From Clostridiales bacterium UBA4706 (GTDB lineage Bacteria > Bacillota > Clostridia > Oscillospirales > Oscillospiraceae): a DNA stretch of 7,099 nucleotides. The notes beneath the pieces were generated by a model. The model ran no database searches. It was not told the DNA's origin and was given only the letters and a program-made list of their open reading frames with translations. The position numbers and the translations under genes were made by a program. This document shows, piece after piece, positions 1 through 6,094 of this stretch (the first letter of the stretch is position 1; each line of letters begins with the position of its first letter). The DNA is taken from positions 1 to 7,099 of the forward strand of contig DHKA01000096.1 of NCBI GenBank assembly GCA_002404605.1, read 5' to 3'.

Positions 1-26
1 GCTCTAACCAGCTGAGCTATGCTCCC
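1..26 (-). tRNA. tRNA gene, 5' part only (runs off left edge)
   Basis: Read on the minus strand from position 26, the sequence starts GGGAGCA (7-nt acceptor strand), followed by T8, A9 and the D-arm GCTC-A-GCTGGTTA-GAGC, which is the canonical tRNA 5' half with U8, A14 and the GG of the D-loop in place. Only the acceptor 5' strand and the D-arm are inside the window, so the anticodon and amino acid cannot be read. A matching promoter lies immediately upstream, which supports a live gene. Confidence 0.9.
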
Positions 27-44
27 GTTTTTCGCGGCTTTGTC

Positions 45-74
45 ATTGTAGCAAACGTTATAGCATTCTGTCAA
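45..74 (-). promoter_or_regulatory. Strong sigma-A-like promoter of the tRNA gene
   Basis: On the minus strand there is a perfect -35 TTGACA at 74-69 and a -10 TACAAT at 50-45, with an 18-bp spacer. The bases just upstream (about 75-100) are very A/T-rich and resemble an UP element. The predicted start is near 38, about 12 nt before the mature tRNA 5' end, which is a usual leader length for a stable RNA gene. The motifs are seen directly; activity is inferred. Confidence 0.75.
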
Positions 75-144
75 GAAGAAAATTATATTTTTCCAAAAAA
101 CTTCTGTAAAACGTAAAATCACCGTTAAGCCGGACGGGAAGCGG

Positions 145-173
145 TTGCCATCGACTTTGCCAAATGCTATACT
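145..173 (+). promoter_or_regulatory. Sigma-A-like promoter of trkA-trkH
   Basis: A -35 TTGCCA lies at 145-150 and a -10 TATACT at 168-173, with a 17-bp spacer. The TG at 165-166 just before the -10 gives an extended -10 element. Transcription would start near 180, leaving a leader of about 45 nt. It is divergent from the tRNA promoter at 45-74, with about 70 bp between the two. Confidence 0.65.
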
Positions 174-213
174 GCACTTACCATATAACCCCCTGAAGCG
201 CTTTTTGGAAAAG

Positions 214-219
214 AAGGAG
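214..219 (+). promoter_or_regulatory. Ribosome binding site of trkA
   Basis: AAGGAG lies 5 nt before the ATG at 225. It fixes this ATG as the start, and the protein then opens directly with the Rossmann strand MKIVIVGGG, as TrkA proteins do. Confidence 0.85.
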
Positions 220-224
220 CTTTT

Positions 225-1592
225 ATGAAAATTGTGATTGTCGGCGGAGGTAAAGTCGGCTTTGCCATCGCCCGCGAGGTATCCGCCGAAGGACACGATG
301 TAACGATCATCGACAGCAGCCGCGCTGTGTGCGACCGGCTTTCTCTCGCGCTCGACGGCATGACCGTGGTAGGCAACGGCGCCGCGCTCGACGTGCAGCG
401 CGCCGCGCTTGTGCCGGAGAGCGATCTTCTGATTGCCGCCTCGCCGAACGACGAGGCGAACATCCTTGCCTGCATGCTGGCGCGCAAGCTCGGCTGCGCG
501 AACACGATCGCCCGCATCCGCAGCCGCAACTATCTCGACGGCGTGCAGCTTCTGCGCGAGGAGCTGGGGCTTTCCATGGCGGTCACGCCGGATCTCTATG
601 CTGCGCGCGAGATCTTCCGCCAGTTGCAGCTGCCCGCGTTTCTCCGGCGGGAATCCTTTGCCAAGTCCCGTGCGGAGATCGTGGCGATGGAAGTCGATGC
701 GGACAACAAACTCTGCGGGAAAAAGCTCATGGAGCTGCCGCGTGTCCTGCGCCATCGCGTGTTGGTATGCGCTGTGCGCCGCGGGGAAGAGGCATTCATC
801 CCGGACGGCTCGTTTGAGATCCGCGCCGGGGATGAGGTGTATCTGACCGCACCGGCGGCGACTCTTTCGCGCACCGTGGACGAGCTGGGGCTGCGGAAAA
901 AGCACGCGAAGAATGTGATGATCGTCGGCGGCGGACGGCTGGGCGAAGCGCTCGCGGAGCTGCTGTGCGAGGCGGGCGTGCGTGTGAAGCTCATCGAGCA
1001 GAACCCCGAGCGCTGCCGCGCTCTCGCGGAGGATTTGCCGGATGTTTCCGTTCTCTGCGCCGACGGCACGCGGCAGGATTTCCTCTTCAGCGAGAACATC
1101 TCCCAGATGGACGCCGTTGTCGCGCTCACGAACCTCGACGAGGAAAACGTGTTCATCTGTATGTACGCCCGGATGCAGGGCGTGCCGCAGGCGATCCCCA
1201 AAGTGAACCGCACGGAGTACGCCGCCGTATGCCAGAACTGCGGCATCCGCAGCGCCGTCAGCCCGAAGGACATCTGCGCGCAGGAGATCACGCGCTATGT
1301 CCGCGCCATGGAGAGCACGGACGCCGAGAGCGTCCTTTCCGTATACAGTCTGCTCGGCGGGCGCGTTGAGGCGCTTGAGTTTCTCGTCACGGCAGACGTG
1401 CCGCACCTCGGCGAGAGCCTCGCTTCGGTCAAACTCCAGCCGGGAATTTTGCTCGCGTGCATTTCGCGCGGAGCGAAGGTCCTGTTTCCCGGTGGCGGCG
1501 ACAGTCTGCAAAGGGGCGACACCGTTATCGTGATCGCGCCGCGCGAGCGGCATATCGCGGAGCTGCGGCAGATCTTTGCCGAACGCGGGTGA
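225..1592 (+). CDS. trkA: Trk potassium uptake system NAD-binding subunit TrkA
   Basis: A 455-residue cytosolic regulatory protein that assembles as a ring on the TrkH channel and gates K+ flux in response to nucleotides. It contains two tandem RCK units. The first RCK_N has GGGKVG at residues 7-12 and the acidic residue ending strand 2 at D30; the second has GGGRLG at 235-240 and E258. An RCK_C (TrkA_C) domain follows each, at about 140-222 and 365-453. The length matches full-length two-RCK TrkA (about 458 residues in E. coli) rather than the single-RCK KtrA. The start is set by the AAGGAG at 214-219. trkH begins 6 nt after the stop, so the two are almost certainly co-transcribed from the promoter at 145-173. 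In Firmicutes, RCK_C domains often bind c-di-AMP; that is family knowledge and is not visible here. No lesion is seen. Confidence 0.94.
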   Translation: MKIVIVGGGKVGFAIAREVSAEGHDVTIIDSSRAVCDRLSLALDGMTVVGNGAALDVQRAALVPESDLLIAASPNDEANILACMLARKLGCANTIARIRSRNYLDGVQLLREELGLSMAVTPDLYAAREIFRQLQLPAFLRRESFAKSRAEIVAMEVDADNKLCGKKLMELPRVLRHRVLVCAVRRGEEAFIPDGSFEIRAGDEVYLTAPAATLSRTVDELGLRKKHAKNVMIVGGGRLGEALAELLCEAGVRVKLIEQNPERCRALAEDLPDVSVLCADGTRQDFLFSENISQMDAVVALTNLDEENVFICMYARMQGVPQAIPKVNRTEYAAVCQNCGIRSAVSPKDICAQEITRYVRAMESTDAESVLSVYSLLGGRVEALEFLVTADVPHLGESLASVKLQPGILLACISRGAKVLFPGGGDSLQRGDTVIVIAPRERHIAELRQIFAERG

Positions 1593-1598
1593 GCGGAT

Positions 1599-3044
1599 AT
1601 GAACATTGCCATGATCTGCCGCATTCTCGGCCTGACGCTGGGAGTGGAAGCGGCGTTTATGACGCCGCCGCTCATTATTGCGCTTGCGCGCGGCGAGCAC
1701 GGCGCCGCTGTCGGCTTTGCCGCTGCCATGGCGGCGATCCTCGTATGCGCGGCGCTGTTGCGGCGTGTGAAGGCCCGGCGGCGGGAGTATTATGCCCGCG
1801 AGGGCTTTGTGACCGTGGGCCTTTCCTGGGTGCTTCTCTCGGTGTTCGGTGCGCTGCCGTTTTGTCTGAGCGGGGCGGTGCCGTCGTTTGTGGACGCCTT
1901 TTTTGAGACCGTTTCCGGCTTCACCACGACCGGCGCGAGCGTGATCGCCGATGTGGAGGCGCTGCCGGTGGGCCTTTTGTACTGGCGCAGCTTTACGGTT
2001 TGGCTTGGCGGTATGGGTGTTCTCGTGTTCGTGCTGGCCGTGAGCCCCATGGCAAACGGCGACAGTGGCGACGCGCTGCATCTCCTGCGCGCGGAATCGC
2101 CGGGCGTGAACGTCGGCAAGCTCGTGCCGCGGATGCGCCGCAGCACGACGATCCTCTATCTTATCTATATCGGCCTCACGGTTCTGATGTTCGTGCTGCT
2201 CATTTTCGACATGCCGTTTTTCGACGCGCTCACCACGGCGTTCGCCACGGCGGGCACGGGCGGCTTTTCGATCCGCAACGCCGGTATGAGCGTGTACAGC
2301 TCCTATTCGCAGACGGTCATCACTGTTTTTATGATCCTCTTTTCCATGAACTTCACGCTCTACTATCTCGTTCTGATCGGAAAGCTCCGGCAGGCGCTGC
2401 ACAGCGAGGAGATGTGGGTGTTTCTCGGCATCCTCGCCACCGCTTCGCTCGCCGTCGCTGCGAACATTCTGCCGCACTTCGGCGGCTTCGGCGAGGCGCT
2501 TCACCATGCGATATTCACAGCGGCGTCCGTGATGAGTACGTCGGGCTTTGCGATCTCAGATTTCAGTCTTTGGCCTTGGTTTTCCAAAACGGTGCTTCTC
2601 GTGCTGATGTTCGTCGGCGCATGTGCCGGCTCGACCGGCGGCGGCATCAAGATCGTGCGCATTATGATCGGTGCGAAGCTCGCCCGCCGGGGCGTGCAGC
2701 GCGCCATCCACCCGCAGCAGGTCAAATGCATCCACATCGACGGCGAGCCGCTCGACGAGGACACCTGCCACTCTGTCTCGGCTTTTTTGCTTGTATATGT
2801 GCTGCTTTTTGCCGCGCTCGTCGTGCTGCTTGCGCTGGACGGGCTGGACTTTGCCACAACGTTCTCCGCCGCCGCGAGTTGCTTTAACAATGTCGGCCCC
2901 GGCCTGGAGCTCGTCGGACCGATGTCCAACTATACATGCTTCTCGTCTTTCGGCAAGGCGCTGCTCTCATTCGCCATGCTCTTCGGCCGTCTGGAGCTGT
3001 ATCCGATGCTTCTGCTTTTCATCCCCGCCGCGTGGCGCAAATAA
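1599..3044 (+). CDS. trkH: Trk potassium uptake system membrane subunit TrkH
   Basis: A 481-residue integral membrane protein that conducts K+ and is gated by TrkA. It shows the four imperfect pore-loop repeats of the TrkH/KtrB superfamily, each with the filter glycine: TTTGA at residues 109-113, TAGTGG at 217-222, STSG at 313-316 and NNVGPG at 430-435. The gly-rich gating segment GACAGSTGGG (340-349) and the conserved FGRLELYP near the C-terminus (462-469, buried Arg464) are also present. The length and long N-terminal helices fit TrkH (about 483 residues) better than the shorter KtrB. The start ATG follows the trkA stop by 6 nt with only a weak Shine-Dalgarno (GAGCGG), so translation is probably coupled to trkA. 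All filter elements are intact. The gene ends 4 nt before a strong terminator hairpin. Confidence 0.94.
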   Translation: MNIAMICRILGLTLGVEAAFMTPPLIIALARGEHGAAVGFAAAMAAILVCAALLRRVKARRREYYAREGFVTVGLSWVLLSVFGALPFCLSGAVPSFVDAFFETVSGFTTTGASVIADVEALPVGLLYWRSFTVWLGGMGVLVFVLAVSPMANGDSGDALHLLRAESPGVNVGKLVPRMRRSTTILYLIYIGLTVLMFVLLIFDMPFFDALTTAFATAGTGGFSIRNAGMSVYSSYSQTVITVFMILFSMNFTLYYLVLIGKLRQALHSEEMWVFLGILATASLAVAANILPHFGGFGEALHHAIFTAASVMSTSGFAISDFSLWPWFSKTVLLVLMFVGACAGSTGGGIKIVRIMIGAKLARRGVQRAIHPQQVKCIHIDGEPLDEDTCHSVSAFLLVYVLLFAALVVLLALDGLDFATTFSAAASCFNNVGPGLELVGPMSNYTCFSSFGKALLSFAMLFGRLELYPMLLLFIPAAWRK

Positions 3045-3048
3045 CAAA

Positions 3049-3084
3049 ATCCGGCTGCCGTTCCATCGGAAACGGCAGCCGGAT
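3049..3084 (+). terminator. Bidirectional intrinsic terminator between convergent genes
   Basis: A perfect 14-bp inverted repeat (ATCCGGCTGCCGTT at 3049-3062 pairing with 3071-3084) encloses an 8-nt loop. On the plus strand it is followed by the T-rich ATTTCTTTATT, ending trkH. On the minus strand the stem is followed by TTTTGTTATTT (complement of 3039-3049), so it can also stop the leftward hydrolase remnant. Termination in both directions is inferred from the T-rich flanks. Confidence 0.88.
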
Positions 3085-3090
3085 ATTTCT

Positions 3091-3798
3091 TTATTCCTCG
3101 GTTTGCCCGGTGAAAAAGATCTCTGCATTCCGGCAGAAGGCTTCCGGATACATCATCACCAGCTCTGCGTGCGCCATTTTGGGTATTTCGCGGAGCTGCA
3201 CCTGCGGGAAATAGCGCTGACTGAAGCGGATGTTATCGCGGCGGTCCCGCTTTTCCTCTTCGCCGTACCAATAGGTGATTTTCGCGCCGTGTTCGGCGGG
3301 CGCGGCGGGTAAGGCGTAGTTGTTGCCGGACCAGAATATACTGCGGATCGTCCGGTCGGAGTAGGTTTTCAGATAGCGCTCCAGAGCGTCATATTCCTTC
3401 ACGGCATCGCGCCCAGGGAGAGTAAAACGTTCCGGCGGGAAAGCCGCTTCCAGAATTTTTCGGCTGTTTGCCGCGAGCTTGAAGGACAGAATATCGCGTG
3501 CGAGCAGCAGTTTTCGCACCGGATACGGAAGCTGATAAGGGGTGATCCCGCCGTCGATGATCGCCCGGCCGACGGGGATATCTCCCAGAGCCAGCAGACG
3601 GGTCCGACATGCGCCGCCCAAAGAGCAGCCGTAGGCGGCGTCCAGGCGAGTGACGCCGCGGCTTTTCAAATATTCCGTTACTTCATCCCCCGTCTGTTCC
3701 ACGGAGGTAAAATCGCCCGGATACTCCGGCTGATGACCGTCATACACGACCTGATAAACATGCCATTTTCGGGAAAGCAGCGCGATGGTTAGCTTCCA
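3091..3798 (-). pseudogene. Alpha/beta-hydrolase, 5'-truncated remnant
   Basis: The open frame runs from a TAG at 3801-3799 to the stop at 3091 (235 codons), and the first possible start is a GTG at 3747 giving 218 residues. Counted from that GTG, the nucleophile elbow GCSLGG has Ser42 and the terminal MAH motif has His193; a YWYGEEE strand sits where the acid residue is expected. Coding similarity starts before the GTG: codons 3798-3748 read WKLTIALLSRKWHVYQVV, the helix and strand that precede the DGH loop in this fold. The first strand and the oxyanion HG loop that should come before it (roughly 25-30 residues) are absent, because a TAG and then the hairpin at 3817-3840 occupy that place. 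No promoter or good Shine-Dalgarno is seen. A shortened protein from the GTG cannot be ruled out, but it would lack the oxyanion hole. The substrate is unknown. Confidence 0.7.
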
Positions 3799-3816
3799 CT
3801 AACAAATGTTCTTTGG

Positions 3817-3840
3817 AAAGGCCGCATTGCTGCGGCCTTT
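3817..3840 (-). terminator. Hairpin terminator after the SirTM gene
   Basis: A perfect 10-bp stem (AAAGGCCGCA at 3817-3826 with 3831-3840) encloses a 4-nt loop that reads GCAA on the minus strand, a stable GNRA tetraloop. It lies 28 bp past the SirTM stop. The T-tract is short (CCTTTCC on the minus strand, CCTTTCG on the plus strand), so efficiency is uncertain and either strand could use it. Its position at the end of the five-gene leftward operon favours the minus-strand role. Confidence 0.6.
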
Positions 3841-3868
3841 CGTATCATAGCAAAGATCCGTTTATCCC

Positions 3869-4756
3869 TCAATGCGCCGCCGGAGGATTTTGAAGCCGGG
3901 ACAGGATCTCCCCAATATCCGCGTTGATGCAGATCGACCGGTCTCTGATCTCCGACGGGGCGTCCGCCTCGCCGAGATTGGCGCAGGCGTAGACGGCGTC
4001 GGGATTCTTTGCCGTCATGCGCCGGAAGGGATATTTGATGATGCCGGGCGTATTGTAGCCGACGCCGAGTTCCCAGAACAGGATCTTCTGCCCGGCGCGG
4101 GTGCGGAGAAAGGTTTCGTACCGCTCCGCCGCGGCGTGCCAGCCCTCGTCCTCGGCAAAACGGTCGTCGCAGCGCAGATTCATCGTCATGGGGCGGCCGC
4201 AGTGCGGGCAGCGGGGCAGAAGCTCCGAGGGGATGCGCATATCCTTTTGTCGCTCCGCCATCTCCCGGATGACCGCCTCGTTATCAAAGGTCTCCGGACG
4301 GCACGGAGCGCTGCACTGGAAGAGACCGTAGTCCCCCTGCGTATAAAAGAGCCGCTTTTTGTCAAATCCCGCTTTCTGGAAGCAGTGATCGACGTTTGTC
4401 GTGATGACGAAATAGTCCTTCTCCCGCACCAGACGGAGAAGCGTTTCGTATACCGGCTTCGGGGCATCCTGATACCGGTTGACAAGAATGTACCGGCTCC
4501 AATACGCCCAGTATTCTTCCGGCGTAGGGAACGGGTAAAATCCGCCGGAGTACATGTCCCGGATGCCGTATTTTTCCGCGAAGTCGGAGAAATACCGCGC
4601 AAACCGCCCACCCGAGTATGTGAAGCCCGCGGCGGCGGAAAGACCCGCGCCCGCGCCGATCACAACGGCGTCAGCTTCAGCGAGCGCCGTTTTCAGCCGC
4701 TCCGTCTGCGCCGAGCAGTCGGGCGTAGATGTCTTTGTCCAGGTCTTTGAAAACAT
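3869..4756 (-). CDS. Class M sirtuin (SirTM), probable protein ADP-ribosyltransferase
   Basis: A 295-residue sirtuin-fold protein. It has the NAD-binding GAGAGLS at residues 34-40, TTNVD at 119-123, and the Zn finger C148-x3-C152 with C183-x2-C186. ELGVGYNTP (229-237) replaces the usual late NAD-binding motif. Where deacetylase sirtuins carry the catalytic His of the HG motif, this protein has Gln140 in TQGDYG; that is the hallmark of macrodomain-linked sirtuins, which transfer ADP-ribose from NAD+ rather than deacetylate. In characterised members (Staphylococcus, Streptococcus) the target is a lipoylated GcvH-like protein; no such gene is in this window, so the target here is unknown. The ATG at 4756 lies 80 nt inside the macrodomain gene in another frame, with a weak AAAGTGA upstream. 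No later Met occurs before the sirtuin core, so this start, and translational coupling to the macrodomain gene, are the best reading. It is the last gene of the leftward operon. Confidence 0.9.
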   Translation of the reverse strand: MFSKTWTKTSTPDCSAQTERLKTALAEADAVVIGAGAGLSAAAGFTYSGGRFARYFSDFAEKYGIRDMYSGGFYPFPTPEEYWAYWSRYILVNRYQDAPKPVYETLLRLVREKDYFVITTNVDHCFQKAGFDKKRLFYTQGDYGLFQCSAPCRPETFDNEAVIREMAERQKDMRIPSELLPRCPHCGRPMTMNLRCDDRFAEDEGWHAAAERYETFLRTRAGQKILFWELGVGYNTPGIIKYPFRRMTAKNPDAVYACANLGEADAPSEIRDRSICINADIGEILSRLQNPPAAH

Positions 4757-5474
4757 TGAAGATCACTTTCTTTACGCTGGTTTGCTTTTGGAGAAACTCC
4801 CGGACGGTCCGCACGGCGATCTCCGCCGCCGGGACGTTGGGGAAATGGAATACCCCGGTGGAAATGCAGCAGAACGCAATGCTCTCCAAACCGTTCTCTG
4901 CCGCGAGAGTCAGACAGGACCGGTAGCACGAGGCGAGAAGCTCTTCGTCCCGCGGCGTGACCGCACCCTCCACGATGGGGCCGACCGTATGCAGCACGTA
5001 CCGGCAGGGGAGATTGAATGCTGGGGTTATTTTCGCCTGCCCGGTGGGTTCAGGATGTCCCTGCCTTTCCATGAGCTCCGCGCACGCCAGACGCAGCTCC
5101 ACGCCCGCGTAGGTGTGGATGACGTTGTCGATGCACGCATGGTTGGGAATGTAGCAGCCGGTCATGCCGGAGTTTGCGGCATTTACAATGGCATCGCAGC
5201 GGAGCGTTGTGATATCGCCCTGCCAGAGATACAGCCCCGGCTCCGCGGGGACAAGATCGTCCGCGTCCGTCACGCCCTTCGCTGCGGTCTCGCTTTGCAG
5301 ATAGTCGTCCTGCACGCGCAGAAATTCCGCACCGGCGCGACACGCCCGACGGACGTTCATCAGTCCGCGCAGAAGCTGCCGCTGACTCTCGGCATTGGCC
5401 GGGATATCTGCGGCGTACCCGCCCTCGTCGAGCAGCTGCCGGAGAAGGTAAATTCTCTTTTCACTCTGGTTCAT
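4677..5474 (-). CDS. Zinc-type macrodomain protein-ADP-ribose hydrolase
   Basis: A 265-residue protein expected to remove ADP-ribose from proteins, the eraser partner of the SirTM that follows. A helical N-terminal region (about 1-75) precedes the macrodomain. Macro motifs are GDIT at 86-89, NAAN at 98-101, and STGVFHFP at 205-212 forming the phosphate/ribose loop. GCYIPNHACID at 106-116 carries the Cys107/His112/Cys114 pattern of the zinc-containing macrodomain subgroup found beside SirTM genes. The start chosen is the ATG at 5474, with AAGAGG 8 nt upstream (5483-5488), 2 nt after the stop of the preceding gene. A longer reading from 5609 would only translate the end of that gene out of frame. 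The 3' end overlaps the SirTM gene by 80 nt. All motifs look intact. Confidence 0.92.
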   Translation of the reverse strand: MNQSEKRIYLLRQLLDEGGYAADIPANAESQRQLLRGLMNVRRACRAGAEFLRVQDDYLQSETAAKGVTDADDLVPAEPGLYLWQGDITTLRCDAIVNAANSGMTGCYIPNHACIDNVIHTYAGVELRLACAELMERQGHPEPTGQAKITPAFNLPCRYVLHTVGPIVEGAVTPRDEELLASCYRSCLTLAAENGLESIAFCCISTGVFHFPNVPAAEIAVRTVREFLQKQTSVKKVIFNVFKDLDKDIYARLLGADGAAENGAR

Positions 5475-5476
5475 GG

Positions 5477-6094
5477 TCAAAGCCTCTTTTCGATGGCCTG
5501 CCGGGGGCAGAAATCTGCGCAGCGCCCGCAGTGGAGACAGCGGTGCTGGTCGATGACTGCCGTTGTCCCGGAGATGTCGATGCATCTCTGCGGGCAGACG
5601 GAAATGCATGTCCCGCAGCCGGTGCAGCCCGCGCCCACATAGTACCCTGGCGCTTCCCGCGCTGCTTTCCCGACGGTGAAGCTGTCCCGGACGATATGCG
5701 CCGGGTCGCGGATGTCGAAATACTCGCCGTCAGCCTCGTACAGGCAGAATACCTCCAAAGCGCTGCGGGTATCGCCGGGGTAAATGGACTGTATGTAGGT
5801 GTTCTTTTCAAAAATTTCGTCGAGCTTTGCGCTGCCTATATTTCGGATCTTGCCGCGCAGGGAAATCGAGATTTTGTCCTTGGCGGCAGACAGCGCGATA
5901 TAGCCCTGCTTCATGAGCTGCGCATAAAATGCCTTGCCGCGGGCGGTGAGAAAATATATGCCCTGTCCGTCCCGGAGCATCATATCGATCACGCGGGGCT
6001 GGGGATGCCCGTCCGCGCCGATAGTGGCGACGACGGTGGAATGGATGTCCTCCACCAGCAGCTTCAGATAATCATTTTGTGTCAAGAATTTCAC
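5477..6094 (-). CDS. Flavin split-barrel (PNPOx-like) protein fused to a 2[4Fe-4S] ferredoxin domain
   Basis: A 205-residue predicted redox protein in the cytosol. Residues 1-130 resemble the pyridoxamine-5'-phosphate-oxidase-like split barrel, an FMN- or F420-binding fold (VVATIGADGHPQPRVID near 21-37, IYFLTARGKAFYAQL near 46-60). The C-terminus (155-200) is a bacterial-type ferredoxin with two complete clusters: C157-x2-C160-x2-C163-x3-C167 and C186-x2-C189-x2-C192-x3-C196, each closing with CP. Electron transfer between a flavin and the clusters is inferred; the substrate is unknown. The start is a GTG at 6094 with GAGG close upstream; a TTG three codons in is the alternative. It overlaps the nitroreductase end by 23 nt and ends 2 nt before the macrodomain start, so it belongs to one transcript with both. 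Confidence 0.87.
   Translation of the reverse strand: MKFLTQNDYLKLLVEDIHSTVVATIGADGHPQPRVIDMMLRDGQGIYFLTARGKAFYAQLMKQGYIALSAAKDKISISLRGKIRNIGSAKLDEIFEKNTYIQSIYPGDTRSALEVFCLYEADGEYFDIRDPAHIVRDSFTVGKAAREAPGYYVGAGCTGCGTCISVCPQRCIDISGTTAVIDQHRCLHCGRCADFCPRQAIEKRL
5483..5488 (-). promoter_or_regulatory. Ribosome binding site of the macrodomain gene
   Basis: AAGAGG on the minus strand lies 8 nt before the ATG at 5474 and inside the last codons of the preceding ferredoxin-fusion gene. It decides the macrodomain start against the longer reading from 5609. Confidence 0.75.

Noticed and set aside
174..224. c-di-AMP (ydaO-type) riboswitch ahead of the potassium operon
   Set aside because: Such riboswitches do control potassium genes in Firmicutes, but the leader from the predicted start (about 180) to the ATG is only about 45 nt and has no matching structure.
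3789..3803. Short inverted repeat TTAG-CTTCCA-CTAA next to the hydrolase truncation, as a mobile element end
   Set aside because: Only 4-bp arms, no transposase or second copy seen, so it is too short to separate from chance.
3872..4750. Long plus-strand open frame (about 292 codons) opposite the sirtuin gene
   Set aside because: It mirrors the SirTM gene, shows no domain, and is Arg/Gly-rich as expected of an antisense shadow of GC-rich coding sequence.
5475..5609. N-terminal extension of the macrodomain protein to 5609
   Set aside because: The extra 45 residues are an out-of-frame reading of the ferredoxin end. A good ribosome binding site at 5483-5488 supports the ATG at 5474.
4554..5642. 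Plus-strand open frame of about 362 codons opposite the macrodomain gene
   Set aside because: No recognisable motif, and it lies across three minus-strand genes with clear family motifs. It is a shadow.
6080..6085. TTGACA on the minus strand at the start of the ferredoxin-fusion gene
   Set aside because: It encodes residues 4-5 of the protein, and no -10 element lies at a 16-18 bp spacing downstream.
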